A stretch of 39,147 nucleotides of DNA, taken from assembly GCA_949295265.1 (NCBI GenBank), contig CASFKR010000012.1, positions 1-39,147 on the forward strand, given 5' to 3'. Of the stretch, positions 29,446-39,073 are shown one piece after another. The DNA comes from an uncultured Verrucomicrobiota bacterium. GTDB lineage: Bacteria; Verrucomicrobiota; Kiritimatiellia; RFP12; UBA3636. Positions within the stretch are counted from its first letter, which is position 1, and every line of letters starts with the position of its first letter. Position numbers and translations under genes: made by a program. The notes under the pieces were generated by a model that was not told the DNA's origin, made no database searches, and was given only the letters and a program-made list of their open reading frames with translations.

Positions 29446-32313
29446 TTACTGGAGAATGATGGTGGTGATGAGCGTCTGCGCGTTGGGCGGCGTCCACTTG
29501 TAGACCCACGCCTCGCTCCAGACACCAATCAGATCCGGCTCTTCCACCACCGTTGCGTAATTGGCCCGGCTGGAATAGCTCTCCACATCCGGGTCGATGA
29601 CTTCCGTCCAGCCGTACGTCGGCGCAATCGGAACATAGACGCGGAGTTCATACTTGCTGTCGTTGTTCCAGCTTGAGGTCACGCTCGCAGGCGGCGCTCC
29701 GCAGAAATAAATGCGGCTGAACTGCTCCTGTCCGTAAAATGCCGTTGTGCCGATGGTATTCAGCGTCGTCGGCAGGATGACAGACTGGAACGAAGCCATC
29801 GAGAAGCAGGACGTCGGAATCGACTCCACCTGCGTCAGCGAGAAATCCATCTCGTTAAAGACGGACTGCCGGAAAGTATGGGTGCCGATGGAGGTCAGCG
29901 TCTTCGGGAAGCGGATCCGCTCCATTGCCGCAAGAGACGTGCACGTCTGGAATGCATAGTTCCCGATGGTTTCCAGCTTGACGGGAATGCCGCCGACAAA
30001 ATTCGAGAGCGACGTGCAATTGTTGAATGCGTAGGGACCAATGGTGCGCAAAGACGGCAGTTCGACCCATTCCAGCGCCGTGCATTCGTTAAACGTACTC
30101 TGCGGGATATCCTCCAGCAGCGGCGCGGAAATTCCCTGAATGCCGGAAGCCCGGAAAACGTTCGCATTGGCGAGCGAAGTCAGTGCAGGAACGACGACCA
30201 CCCCGGACATCGAAGATGCGCCGTAGAAGCAATCCTGACCGATGCCGGTCACGCCGTTGAGAACCGGAGCCGTCTCCAGAGCCGAACAATCTCTAAAGGC
30301 ATTCTGCGAAAGGGTTGTCACCGTATCCGGCAGCCACGGCTCAACCGTTTTCAGCGCGGTGCATCCGTTGAAAGCACTGCTGCCGATGGTGGTCACCGTA
30401 TTGGACAGCACCACATTCGTCAGGGACGTGCATCCCATGAAAGCGCGGTACGCAACCTCGGTTGCAACCGGCAACCGCACAGAGGTAATCCCCGTATTTT
30501 CAAAGTGACCGGGAGCGCAGTCCGTAAAGGTTGTCAGACTCTGGAAATCCAGATCGCCGGTAATGCCCGCGCAATTGTAAAAGGCGCCGGCACCGCCCGT
30601 GATGCTCTGCAGATTCCGCACATCCGGCGTCCCCTTCAGGGATATACAGTTGCAATACGGAGAGCCGATGCGGACCGTATCCCGCGGAATGATCGGGGTC
30701 ACCGTTTCCAGTGCCGTACAATTGCCGAAGAGCCGACCGCCGAGTGCCGTAATCCGATTGCTCAACTTCACCGTTTTGAGGGATCGGCAACCCGAAAAGA
30801 CAAAGTCAAATCCCAAATCCACCTCTGCCTCATCGGGCATTTCCACAAAGGTCAGCCCCGAGTTGGCAAAGGCGGACTGCCCGAACTCGATGCTCTGTTC
30901 CCCGAGAATAAGCCCCGTGACGCCGGTATTTCCGTCGAAGGCGTTGTAGCAGAAATAGTTCAGGTGAATCGGTGTTCCCTGCGCGGAGGTATCCTCATAG
31001 AGCGTGGTGATATCCAGAATCCCGCTGCCCGTTGCAGCTGCCGTATTTCTGCCGTTATTGACCAGCGTTGTCCGGTATCCATCTCCGTTCTCCGTGATGT
31101 AGATGAACCAGTTGCCGTCGGTTATGGCGTCAAACGGCATGTCGCCCGTTTTCGCGACATATTTCCAGCTGCGCGTGAAGTTGGCGACAATGTTTTTTGG
31201 GGCGTCCATGATTACCGTAACCGTGCTTCCTGCGGCCCCTTCCGGCACATCGCCGGACCAGCTCCGGAACGTGCTCGCGGGATCGGCGGCACCGTGCGCC
31301 GTAACCGTAACCTGCGTACCCTTCGAATAATAATTGTCCGCTTCGGGCTCGGGTGAATACGTGAACGTCTCCGAACCGCTGCCCTCGGGCGCAACCATCA
31401 GCAGATAACCATCCTCCTCCCAGAGCCAGGTGAGGCGGCGCGCACTGCCATTGTCGGCATAGGTATACGAACGCGCATCCTGCACCGTTTCATCGAGCGT
31501 CCAGGTGCCGTCGCTGTTCAGCGACTCAACCGTGTAGCCGGCGCAACGGTACCGGGTGTCGGTCGTGTAGCCGTATTCCGAGGCGACAAACGTGGTCGCG
31601 CTGTCCGCAGATACGGTCGCCAGACCATAATCGGGCGAAACCGTGCCGTACGTGGACGGCGAGCCGGTCACAAGAACCGACCCCTGTGAAAGCTCTGTTC
31701 CCAGAAAAACCAGCTCCATGAGCCCGACGGACCAGGTTTCTCCCAAAACCAAATCTATTTTGGAGGAAAGCGGAACGAATTTGTAGGCCCGGTAATTGCC
31801 GGGCAGGGTCACGGTAAACTCCATGATGTACTGCGACCCGGTCACGGAACTGTCGTAGTCTCCCGTTTCGAAGGGCCACTCGACATCGGACCGTTCATCG
31901 ATCAGCACCCACCCGTCGGCATCGGCCGCCGCCGCGGCATCCTCATGCGCATAGAGAGCCCAGGAACGGGGTGCTCTGTCGTTCGCCGCCGTCCCCGTGG
32001 ACAGAGAATGGAGCCGATACGAAAAAACAGTAAAGGAGGGGCTGAACCCATCCGGAAGCGCATACCGGAGCCAGGTCCCGTTCTGGATGCTCCCCAGCCA
32101 GCGGTCATTGTCCACCGTGGAATACGTTTTCCCGTCGAAAGCCTTGGCGGGCGAGAGCGTATTGCTGTTATACTGCACCCCGCTTGTACCGCCGTCGATG
32201 ACCGGAGAGAGCCCCGCCGCCTTTACCTGCGCATCGAGACTGACCAGTTCCTGAGCAAAAAGACCGCAAACACTCACCATAAGCGCCATGCAAAATTGAT
32301 AGAACCGTTTCAT
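29446..32313 (-). CDS. Large secreted protein: F5/8-like domain, InlB-B-like repeat, BspA-type leucine-rich repeats
   Basis: The product has 955 residues from the ATG at 32313; a TTG three codons earlier is less likely. Residues 1-20 are a signal peptide (MKRFYQFCMALMVSVCGLFA). About 35-195 resembles an F5/8/discoidin carbohydrate-binding domain, with SPAKAFDGK, RAPRSWALYA and YRAYKFVPLSS. A segment at about 330-385 (GTQVTVTAHGAAD to APKNIVANFTRSW) matches divergent InlB B-repeat domains. About 440-900 is a series of BspA-type repeats of the form CTSLTNVVLSNTVTTIGSSAF, each about 22-24 residues. The end has no sorting or PEP-CTERM signal that I recognise. Adhesion to host or polysaccharide is the known role of similar proteins and is inference here. 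It lies between two repeat islands. Confidence 0.85.
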   Translation of the reverse strand: MKRFYQFCMALMVSVCGLFAQELVSLDAQVKAAGLSPVIDGGTSGVQYNSNTLSPAKAFDGKTYSTVDNDRWLGSIQNGTWLRYALPDGFSPSFTVFSYRLHSLSTGTAANDRAPRSWALYAHEDAAAAADADGWVLIDERSDVEWPFETGDYDSSVTGSQYIMEFTVTLPGNYRAYKFVPLSSKIDLVLGETWSVGLMELVFLGTELSQGSVLVTGSPSTYGTVSPDYGLATVSADSATTFVASEYGYTTDTRYRCAGYTVESLNSDGTWTLDETVQDARSYTYADNGSARRLTWLWEEDGYLLMVAPEGSGSETFTYSPEPEADNYYSKGTQVTVTAHGAADPASTFRSWSGDVPEGAAGSTVTVIMDAPKNIVANFTRSWKYVAKTGDMPFDAITDGNWFIYITENGDGYRTTLVNNGRNTAAATGSGILDITTLYEDTSAQGTPIHLNYFCYNAFDGNTGVTGLILGEQSIEFGQSAFANSGLTFVEMPDEAEVDLGFDFVFSGCRSLKTVKLSNRITALGGRLFGNCTALETVTPIIPRDTVRIGSPYCNCISLKGTPDVRNLQSITGGAGAFYNCAGITGDLDFQSLTTFTDCAPGHFENTGITSVRLPVATEVAYRAFMGCTSLTNVVLSNTVTTIGSSAFNGCTALKTVEPWLPDTVTTLSQNAFRDCSALETAPVLNGVTGIGQDCFYGASSMSGVVVVPALTSLANANVFRASGIQGISAPLLEDIPQSTFNECTALEWVELPSLRTIGPYAFNNCTSLSNFVGGIPVKLETIGNYAFQTCTSLAAMERIRFPKTLTSIGTHTFRQSVFNEMDFSLTQVESIPTSCFSMASFQSVILPTTLNTIGTTAFYGQEQFSRIYFCGAPPASVTSSWNNDSKYELRVYVPIAPTYGWTEVIDPDVESYSSRANYATVVEEPDLIGVWSEAWVYKWTPPNAQTLITTIILQ

Positions 32314-33268
32314 GATAATCAACCGTTACAGCGTCTCCGCTTTCATGATTCATCAACGCAACCATCCGCCGTGTGACCGCTTCCCGCAGGAAGACAGACC
32401 GACAAACCCGGGGTAATCACGTTCCGTACCACCTACCAAGGTACTCTTTTCCGCGCAAAAATGCACCTTTTTTTAAGCCGTGCAAAAAAACGCTGATTTT
32501 ACGCTCTAGGAGCCGAAAATACAGATTTCATCCATGTTCGTTCACATCACTTTTTGAGCAAAATCACCCCTAACCCGCCTCTTTCCCGCTCCTTCAGCCG
32601 GGGCTCCGCTGCGAAGCCGATGCAACGATGTCGGCGCATAACAGTTCAACGTTCAGGGGCGGAACATAGCGTGTTACCCACCTCAGGATTCGCTTAGCTC
32701 ATCACGAAGGGCACAGATATGTCATTGGAAGCAAATTTCGATCTCTTCAGGATCTTCGTGAGGGGACCGCTCCCTTTTTCTCGATAGCTAAGCCGCCTGG
32801 ACGGAGCCAGAGCAACAAATGTCTCAACGCAGTAAAACGAATAGGATAGCCGCTCTGTAACTCGCAGAAGAATATCCACGAAGCCCGGGGGCTTTATAAA
32901 CCAGGCTTATCCCGGATTTTCAAGCCACACGGAGGAAGGCCGTGAAACTCAGCCTCGCGAAGAATTTAGAAAATTGAGCCACACGGACTCTGTCTCCACT
33001 AACGTTCTAAGGACTTTTCTCGGCGGCAGAGCCGCCTGAACGTAGTCAGCGCAACGATTGGAGCGAAGGTAAAGTTATTTTATTGAACTTTCGGTTGAAA
33101 AGTATTTGCGGACTTTCCAAGGGAATCTAGTCTTGAAAAGTGCCTCCAGAAGCTATTTTTAAAGATTTCGAAATCATTGTATACCGAAAAACCGGGATAA
33201 GCCTATAAACCTTGCAACTGGAAAACTGAGCGTGCATGATTCCAAGTAAGGGACACTAAATGCCCATG

Positions 33269-33427
33269 AAATTCCACTAAATCGACGTTTTTGCCTCCAG
33301 AAATTCCACTAAATCGACGTTTTTGCATCCAGAAATTCCACTAAATCGACGTTTTTACCTCCAGAAATTCCACTAAATTGACGTTTTTGCCTCCGAAAAA
33401 TTCCACTAAATCGACAGAACTGCATTC
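33269..33427. repeat. 32-bp tandem array, four copies plus degenerate ends
   Basis: Units start at 33269, 33301, 33333 and 33365. Each begins AAATTCCACTAAATCGACG and ends in a TTTTTGCCTCCAG-like segment. Differences are single bases (C/A, G/A, C/T). A fifth unit breaks up at about 33398-33427. There are no spacers. On the minus strand each unit contains CTGGAGGCAAAAACG, a Shine-Dalgarno-like string. The period is not a multiple of three. Confidence 0.9.
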
Positions 33428-33840
33428 CGCTGACGTCCCTGGCGGGCGGGCGTGCAGCGTCTGCCGCCTGTGGTTCCATCCGCTCCGTGCCCGCACAAAC
33501 CGGCGTATCAGAGCCGACGCAGACACGGCTTGAGAATCGGAATGCCCGGGGGCGATACACGCAAGCGGGTGCGCTCCGTGCCGTGCGATAACCGGGAAAA
33601 CGATGAGCAGAACGAACAGGACGATGGTGCCCCGTCGTCCCCGGAGCGCACAGTGTGTCCGTGAGACAAGCCGCGAAAGCCAAGCCGACGAAGCCAGCGA
33701 TACGGAAGCCGCACGAGGTTTAGGAATTTTGAGCCACACGGAGGGGCGGATGCCCCGTTTTGTCTCTCCACTACGTTCCGAGCAAGGTGTCAAATAAGTA
33801 CCTTTCTCTCGGCGGCAAGCCGCCTGAGCGAAGCACTCCC

Positions 33841-33876
33841 AGTAGCCCCAGTAGCCTCAGTAGCCCCAGTAGCCCC
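33841..33876. repeat. 9-bp tandem array (AGTAGCCCC)
   Basis: Four 9-bp units AGTAGCCYC run from 33841 to 33876 and are followed by AGATAGC. A simple minisatellite at the end of the gene-free region. Confidence 0.8.
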
Positions 33877-34075
33877 AGATAGCGACACGGCATAGCCACA
33901 CCGCTGGCAGCGCACCAGCGCAGTGCGGCGCGGAGCCGCCGCTACGCCTCGAAGGGAGTCGTAACGGTAGACACGCTATTTTCTTTAAGCTCCGCCTCGC
34001 TCCTCCCGCCTCGCCGGCTCTCTTCTTCCTCCCCCTCTCCCCGCCCGCGAAATCTGCCTGTAAAAGCAAAGGCGC

Positions 34076-34121
34076 AAAAAAAAAAGAATTCCGGCGGATT
34101 CAGGAGCCGAATCCGCCGGAA
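34076..34121 (-). terminator. Intrinsic terminator of the PFOR gene
   Basis: TTCCGGCGGATTC (34089-34101) and GAATCCGCCGGAA (34109-34121) form a perfect 13-bp stem with a 7-base loop. On the minus strand TTC and a run of ten T residues (34085-34076) follow. It lies 24 bases after the stop codon. Confidence 0.95.
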
Positions 34122-34145
34122 ACAGGGGAAGAAAGCGGGGAGGCC

Positions 34146-37100
34146 TTACTTCGCTTCCGCGTGGAGAGCCGCGAGCTTCGTCAGGAGCTCGTACTTGGCC
34201 TTGAAGCGCTTGTCGGCCTCATCCACGAGAGCCTTGGCGCGCTCGGGGTCGAGCTTGGCGAGCTGCTTGAAGCGGTTCTCAACGTTGGCCTGATCCGCGA
34301 AGGACAGGGACGGCGTCTTGGAGTCAACCGTGAGCTGCTGCGTCGCCGGGTTGTAGCGGTACAGCGGGAAGTGACCGGTTTCGACGGCCAGCTTCTGGTT
34401 GTTGAGACCCGTCGTCATCGAGATGCCGTGGTTGATGCAGTGCGCGTAGGCAATGATGAGCGCCGGACCGTCGTAGGCATCGGCTTCCATCATGGCCTTG
34501 ACCACCTGAGCGGGGTTGGCACCCATGGAGACCTGAGCCACGTAGACGTTGCCGTAGGTCATCTGCATCAGACCGAGGTCCTTCTTGCCGGCGGGCTTGC
34601 CCGCAGCCGCGAACTTGGCGATGGCGCCGAGCGGGGTCGACTTCGAAGCCTGACCGCCGGTGTTGGAGTAGACTTCCGTGTCGAGCACGAGCACCTTGAC
34701 GTTGTGGCCGGAGGCGAGGACGTGGTCGAGACCGCCGTAGCCGATATCGTAGGCCCAGCCGTCACCGCCGACGATCCAGACGGTCTTCTTGACGAGGTAT
34801 TCGGCGAGGGAGACGAGCTGTTTGCCGTGCGGGCAGTCGCAGCCGCCGATGCGCTCGCGCAGCTTGGCGATGCGGTCGCGCTGGGCTTCGATCTGCTCGG
34901 GCGTGGACTGCTCGGCATCGCGGATTTCGGTGAGGAGCGCCTTGACGTCCGCGGGGGCCTCTTCCTTGGCGAGAACGGTCTCGATTTCCTGGAGGGCGGT
35001 AGCGCGGAACTTCTCGAGCGTCATGCACATGCCGAGGCCGAATTCGGCGTTATCCTCGAAGAGCGAGTTGCTCCACGCGGGGCCGCGGCCGTCCTTGCGC
35101 TGGCAGTACGGGGTGGTGGGCAGGTTGCCGCCGTAGATCGACGAGCAACCGGTCGCGTTGGCGATGAGGATGCGGTCGCCGAAGAGCTGGGTGACCAGCT
35201 TGATGTACGGCGTTTCGCCGCAGCCTGCGCAGGCGCCGGAGAATTCAAAGAGCGGGCGGCAGAGCTGGGAGCCCTGGACGGAAGCGAGGTTGAGCTTGGA
35301 GCGGTCGGCTTCGGGCAGATCGAGGAAGAACTTGAAGTTCTCGGACTCGGGGCGGCGAAGCGGAATTTGATCCATCATGCGCAGCGCAGGCTTGGGATTG
35401 GGCGTCTTGACCATGGCGCCGCTCTCGTCCTTGACCATCTTGGGCTTGGACATCGGGCAGACCTGGACGCAGAGACCGCACCCGGTGCAGTCCTCGGGGG
35501 CGGACTGAAGCGTGAACTTCTTGCCCTTGAGCACACCGGCCTTGCCGTCGGCGGACTTGAAGGTCTCGGGCGCACCGGCGAGATCAGCCGCATCGTAGAC
35601 CTTGCCGCGGATGGAGGCGTGCGGGCAGACGATGGAGCAGTTCAGGCACTGGATGCAGACGGCGGGATCCCAAACGGGGATCTGGGTGGCGATGTTGCGC
35701 TTCTCCCACTGCGTGGTCGCGGTCGGCCAGGTTCCGTCCTCGGGGATGAGGGAGACGGGCATGTCGTTGCCCTGCTGCGCCATGAGTTTGGCGGTGACCT
35801 TCTGGACGAATTCCGGCGCCTCGGGCGAGACGGTGGGCGGCATCTTGTAGACACCGGCCGGTGCGGCGGGCACCTGCACCTCCTCGATGGCGTTGACGGC
35901 GGCATCGATGCAGTCCCAGTTCTTCTGGACGACGTCCATGCCCTTCTTGGCGTAGGACTTCTCGGCGGCCTTCTTGAGGTAGCCGATGGCGTCCGCAGCG
36001 GGGACGATTTCCGCGATCTTGAAGAAGGCGGTCTGCATGATGGTGTTGATGCGGGCGCCCATGCCGGTCTTCTTGGCGAGCGTGATGGCGTCGATCACGT
36101 AGAAGCGGAGCTTCTTGTCGATGATCTGCTGCTCGATTTCATCGGGCAGGTGCTGCCAGACCTCGCTCGCGGGGTACGGGGAGGCGAGCAGGAAAGTGGC
36201 GCCGTCCTTGGCCTTGGAGAGCATGTCGTACTTCTCGACGAAGGAGAAGTTGTGGCACGCCACGAAGTCGGCGTTGGTGCAGAGATAGGGGCTGCGGATG
36301 GGCTTGTCGCCGAAGCGCAGGTGGGAGATGGTCAGACCGCCCGCCTTCTTGGAGTCGTACTCGAAGTAGCCCTGTGCGAAGTTGTCGGTGTGGTTGCCGA
36401 TGAGCTTGATGGAGTTCTTGTTGGCGCCGACGGTACCATCGGAACCCAGGCCGTAGAACATGCACTCCTTGCGGCCCTCGTGCGCGAGGACGAACTTCTC
36501 ATCGTACGCGATGGAGGTGTGGGTGACATCGTCGTTGATGCCGACGCAGAAGTGATTCTTGGGGGCGGCGGCAACCGCATTGTCGAAGACGCCCTTGACC
36601 ATGGCGGGCGTGAACTCCTTGGAGCCGAGGCCGTAGCGGCCGCCGAGCACTTTCGGATAGCGCTTGACGAGGCCCTTCTCCATGGCTTCGCCGAGGGCGG
36701 TGCGGACATCGAGGTAGAGCGGATCGCCGAGGGCGCCGGGCTCCTTGACGCGGTCGAGAACGGTGAGCGTCTCGCAGGTCTCGGGGATGGCGGCGGCGAA
36801 CGCTTCGACGCAGAACGGACGGTAGAGGCGCACCTTGATGACGCCGGTCTTGGCGCCGGCGGCGTTGAGCTTCTCGACCGTTTCATCGCAGGTGTCGGCA
36901 CCGGAACCCATGATGACGATGACGTTGGTCGCATCGGGAGCGCCGACGTATTCGAAGAGCTTGTAGGAGCGGCCGGTGAACGCCGCGAGCTTGTCCATGT
37001 ACTTCTGGACGATACCCGGGACGGCGTTGTAGTACTTGTTGACGGTCTCGCGGCCCTGGAAGTAGACGTCGGGGTTCTGGGCCGTGCCGCGCATCACGGG

Positions 37101-37742
37101 GTGATCGGGCGTGAGGCCGCGGCGGCGGTGCGCCTCGACGAGCTGGTCGTCGATGAGCTCGCGCACGACGGCGGGATCGATTTCGTCAATCTTCTGAACC
37201 TCGTGGGAGGTGCGGAAGCCGTCGAAGAAGTGGAGGAAGGGAATGCGCGACTCCAGCGTGGAGGCATGCGCCACGAGCGCCATGTCCATGCACTCCTGGA
37301 CGGACGTGGCATTGAGCATCGCAAAGCCCGTCTGGCGGCAGGAAAGCACGTCGGAGTGGTCGCCGAAAATCGAAAGGCCCTGATACGCGAGCGCGCGTGC
37401 CGAAACATGGAAGACGGCGGGGGTGAGTTCGCCCGCGATCTTGTACATATTCGGAATCATGAGCAGGAGACCTTGCGACGCCGTGAAGGTCGTCGTCAGG
37501 GCGCCCGTGGTCAGCGCACCATGCACGGCGCCGGCGGCACCGCCCTCGGACTCCATTTCAATGATGTGGGGCACATTTCCCCAGAGGTTGGTCTGCCCGC
37601 GGGCAGCCCATTCATCGCACCATTCCGCCATGGGGGAGGACGGAGTGATCGGGTAGATGGCGCATACTTCGCTGCACTGGAAAGCAATGCGGGCGCAAGC
37701 CTCATTGCCATCGACCATGATTTTCTTTGCGGGTTTGGTCAT
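34146..37742 (-). CDS. nifJ: Pyruvate:ferredoxin (flavodoxin) oxidoreductase
   Basis: The product has 1198 residues, the length of single-chain PFOR. The frame is open further upstream, but MTKPAKKIMVDGNEACARIAF from 37742 is the family start. The N-terminal pyruvate-binding domain has YPITPSSPMAEW and GEGGAAGAVHG-like segments. A ferredoxin-type domain follows, with CIQCLNCSIVCP at about 695 and CTGCGLCVQVCP at about 750. The TPP domain has CAGCGETPYIK at about 838, GGDGWAYDIGYGG at about 990 and TEVYSNTGGQASKSTP shortly after. The enzyme converts pyruvate and CoA to acetyl-CoA, CO2 and reduced ferredoxin in the cytoplasm. It is a stand-alone gene between two terminators. It may supply electrons for the ferredoxin-using enzymes in the window. 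Confidence 0.96.
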   Translation of the reverse strand: MTKPAKKIMVDGNEACARIAFQCSEVCAIYPITPSSPMAEWCDEWAARGQTNLWGNVPHIIEMESEGGAAGAVHGALTTGALTTTFTASQGLLLMIPNMYKIAGELTPAVFHVSARALAYQGLSIFGDHSDVLSCRQTGFAMLNATSVQECMDMALVAHASTLESRIPFLHFFDGFRTSHEVQKIDEIDPAVVRELIDDQLVEAHRRRGLTPDHPVMRGTAQNPDVYFQGRETVNKYYNAVPGIVQKYMDKLAAFTGRSYKLFEYVGAPDATNVIVIMGSGADTCDETVEKLNAAGAKTGVIKVRLYRPFCVEAFAAAIPETCETLTVLDRVKEPGALGDPLYLDVRTALGEAMEKGLVKRYPKVLGGRYGLGSKEFTPAMVKGVFDNAVAAAPKNHFCVGINDDVTHTSIAYDEKFVLAHEGRKECMFYGLGSDGTVGANKNSIKLIGNHTDNFAQGYFEYDSKKAGGLTISHLRFGDKPIRSPYLCTNADFVACHNFSFVEKYDMLSKAKDGATFLLASPYPASEVWQHLPDEIEQQIIDKKLRFYVIDAITLAKKTGMGARINTIMQTAFFKIAEIVPAADAIGYLKKAAEKSYAKKGMDVVQKNWDCIDAAVNAIEEVQVPAAPAGVYKMPPTVSPEAPEFVQKVTAKLMAQQGNDMPVSLIPEDGTWPTATTQWEKRNIATQIPVWDPAVCIQCLNCSIVCPHASIRGKVYDAADLAGAPETFKSADGKAGVLKGKKFTLQSAPEDCTGCGLCVQVCPMSKPKMVKDESGAMVKTPNPKPALRMMDQIPLRRPESENFKFFLDLPEADRSKLNLASVQGSQLCRPLFEFSGACAGCGETPYIKLVTQLFGDRILIANATGCSSIYGGNLPTTPYCQRKDGRGPAWSNSLFEDNAEFGLGMCMTLEKFRATALQEIETVLAKEEAPADVKALLTEIRDAEQSTPEQIEAQRDRIAKLRERIGGCDCPHGKQLVSLAEYLVKKTVWIVGGDGWAYDIGYGGLDHVLASGHNVKVLVLDTEVYSNTGGQASKSTPLGAIAKFAAAGKPAGKKDLGLMQMTYGNVYVAQVSMGANPAQVVKAMMEADAYDGPALIIAYAHCINHGISMTTGLNNQKLAVETGHFPLYRYNPATQQLTVDSKTPSLSFADQANVENRFKQLAKLDPERAKALVDEADKRFKAKYELLTKLAALHAEAK

Positions 37743-37852
37743 GTTGCTGAGACAATCGGGGTTGATTCTCGAAAAGCACGCGGAAGACGGGGTCTTCCCA
37801 AGGTCGGCAGGCGGGGAGGAAAAGATGCTTGCCAACACTGCAATGATAGTAC

Positions 37853-37894
37853 AAAAAAGGGAACGGACGCAAGGTGAATTCTTGCGTCCGTTCC
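37853..37894 (-). terminator. Intrinsic terminator of the aldolase gene
   Basis: GGAACGGACGCAAG (37860-37873) and CTTGCGTCCGTTCC (37881-37894) form a perfect 14-bp stem with a 7-base loop. On the minus strand a C and six T residues follow (37858-37853). It separates fbaA from the PFOR gene, which therefore needs its own promoter. Confidence 0.95.
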
Positions 37895-37973
37895 TTCGAA
37901 AAACCGATTTTTGCGCGCCCAGCCCGGCAAAACGGGCAAAGGACGGAGAGCGCGCCGTTTCGGCTATCGGGGC

Positions 37974-38927
37974 TCAGTCCTTGTTGTTCTTGAGGAACTC
38001 GCGGACATCGTCGGCCTGGTACACCGAACCGAGCAGGCAGTTCTTCTCGTAGATGAAGTTGGCGTACTCGGGCATGAAGATCTTGCCGGGATCGCGGAGG
38101 TCGAACTTCTCCGGGTGATCGCGGAAGAACTCACGGTGAACGCGGCACCACACGAGACGGCCATCGGTGTCGATGTTGATCTTGGTGACGCCGCGGCGGG
38201 CGGCGCCGAGGAACTGGGTGGCGTCGACGCCCTTGGCGCCGAGGATCTTGCCGCCGGCCGCGTTGATGCGGGCGACTTCTCCCGGAGGAACGGAGGAAGA
38301 CCCGTGCATGACGAGCGGGAAGCCCGGGAGCTTCTTCTGGATTTCCTCGAGAATGTCGTAGCGGAGCTTCTGATCGCCGGAGAACTTGAAGGCGCCGTGC
38401 GAGGTGCCGATGGCGCACGCGAGGGAGTCGCAACCCGTCTTGGTGACGAAGTCGACGACCTCTTCGGGCTTGGTGTAGACGTGCTCAGCGGCGGTGACGT
38501 CTTCCTCGACACCCTTGAGCTGGCCGAGCTCGGCCTCGACGACGATGCCGCGCTTGTGCGCCGCGTCGACGACGCGCTTGGTGATGGCGACATTCTCCTC
38601 GTAGGGCTTGGAGGAGGCGTCAATCATGACGGAGGAGTAAACGCCGGACTCGATGCAGTCCATGCAGGTCGCCTCGTCACCGTGGTCCAGGTGAACCGCG
38701 AAGATGGCCTCGGGGAAGATTTCATCGGCGGCCTTCATCATGGCCTCGAGCATCTTCTTGTGGGTGTAGCTGCGGGCGCCCTTGGAGAGCTGGACGATGA
38801 ACGGAGCCTTGCTGCGGACGTTGCCCTCGAACAGACCCATCGTTTGCTCGAGGTTGTTGATGTTGTATGCGCCGATGGCGTACTTGCCGTAGGCGTGCTT
38901 GAAAAGCTGTTTGGTGGAAACGATCAT
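37974..38927 (-). CDS. fba: Class II fructose-bisphosphate aldolase
   Basis: The product has 317 residues from the ATG at 38927; the frame runs on upstream, but MIVSTKQLFKHAYGKYAIGAYNINN is the family start. The zinc enzyme is recognised by FAVHLDHGDE, with catalytic Asp81 and zinc ligand His82. Other markers are EAELGQLKGVEED, with Glu133, His177 in GTSHGAF, His208 in VMHGSSSVPP, and NIDTDGR near the C-terminus. It interconverts fructose-1,6-bisphosphate with triose phosphates in glycolysis and gluconeogenesis; a tagatose-bisphosphate aldolase role cannot be excluded. It has its own promoter and terminator, so it is a single-gene unit. Confidence 0.95.
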   Translation of the reverse strand: MIVSTKQLFKHAYGKYAIGAYNINNLEQTMGLFEGNVRSKAPFIVQLSKGARSYTHKKMLEAMMKAADEIFPEAIFAVHLDHGDEATCMDCIESGVYSSVMIDASSKPYEENVAITKRVVDAAHKRGIVVEAELGQLKGVEEDVTAAEHVYTKPEEVVDFVTKTGCDSLACAIGTSHGAFKFSGDQKLRYDILEEIQKKLPGFPLVMHGSSSVPPGEVARINAAGGKILGAKGVDATQFLGAARRGVTKINIDTDGRLVWCRVHREFFRDHPEKFDLRDPGKIFMPEYANFIYEKNCLLGSVYQADDVREFLKNNKD

Positions 38928-39003
38928 GGATAAAACCTGTTGCGCTGAGAGGTTTGAACCGGCAGGATTAAGACACCCCTTGCGGGGACCTGTTCGGGGG
39001 TGG

Positions 39004-39032
39004 AGGATAATCGTTGCCCCCCGGAAAGTCAA
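39004..39032 (-). promoter_or_regulatory. Sigma-70-like promoter of the aldolase gene
   Basis: On the minus strand TTGACT (39032-39027), a 17-base spacer and TATCCT (39009-39004) lie 77 bases upstream of the start codon. The -35 matches 5 of 6, the -10 matches 4 of 6, and the spacing is ideal. Confidence 0.7.
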
Positions 39033-39073
39033 GCCGTCGTGCGGGCGCGCTTATCCCGGATTTTTGAGCCCTT

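Larger units (their letters stand above)
32314..34075. other. Gene-free, repeat-rich region
   Basis: No frame in this 1.76 kb has convincing coding character; the open frames present are short and cross repeats. Contents in order: an AT-rich stretch upstream of the BspA-like gene (about 32330-32570); a lone partial hairpin-B relative near 32685-32715; GAGCCACACGGA-containing elements at about 32930, 32984 and 33732; two GGCGGC/GCCGCC hairpins at about 33024 and 33813; a 32-bp tandem array at 33269; a diverged copy of the element at 27836 at 33616; a 9-bp array at 33841; and a CTCGAAGGGAGTCGTAACGG remnant at about 33947. Parts are clearly less GC-rich than the flanking genes. It looks like accumulated mobile or degenerate DNA. 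Confidence 0.7.

Noticed and set aside
32763-32780. GGGA/TCCC hairpin followed by five T residues as a terminator
   Set aside because: The stem is only 4 bp and no gene lies upstream of it on that strand.
33269-33427. CRISPR array
   Set aside because: The 32-bp units are contiguous, without unique spacers, and no cas gene is nearby.
33309-33793. Two overlapping minus-strand frames ending in KNVDLVEF-like tails
   Set aside because: They run across the 32-bp array and a dispersed repeat, and the same tail appears in different frames because the period is not a multiple of three.
34161-37877. Plus-strand frame of over 1200 codons opposite the PFOR gene
   Set aside because: It is the antisense shadow of nifJ in high-GC DNA; it has no recognisable domains, while the minus strand encodes a complete PFOR.
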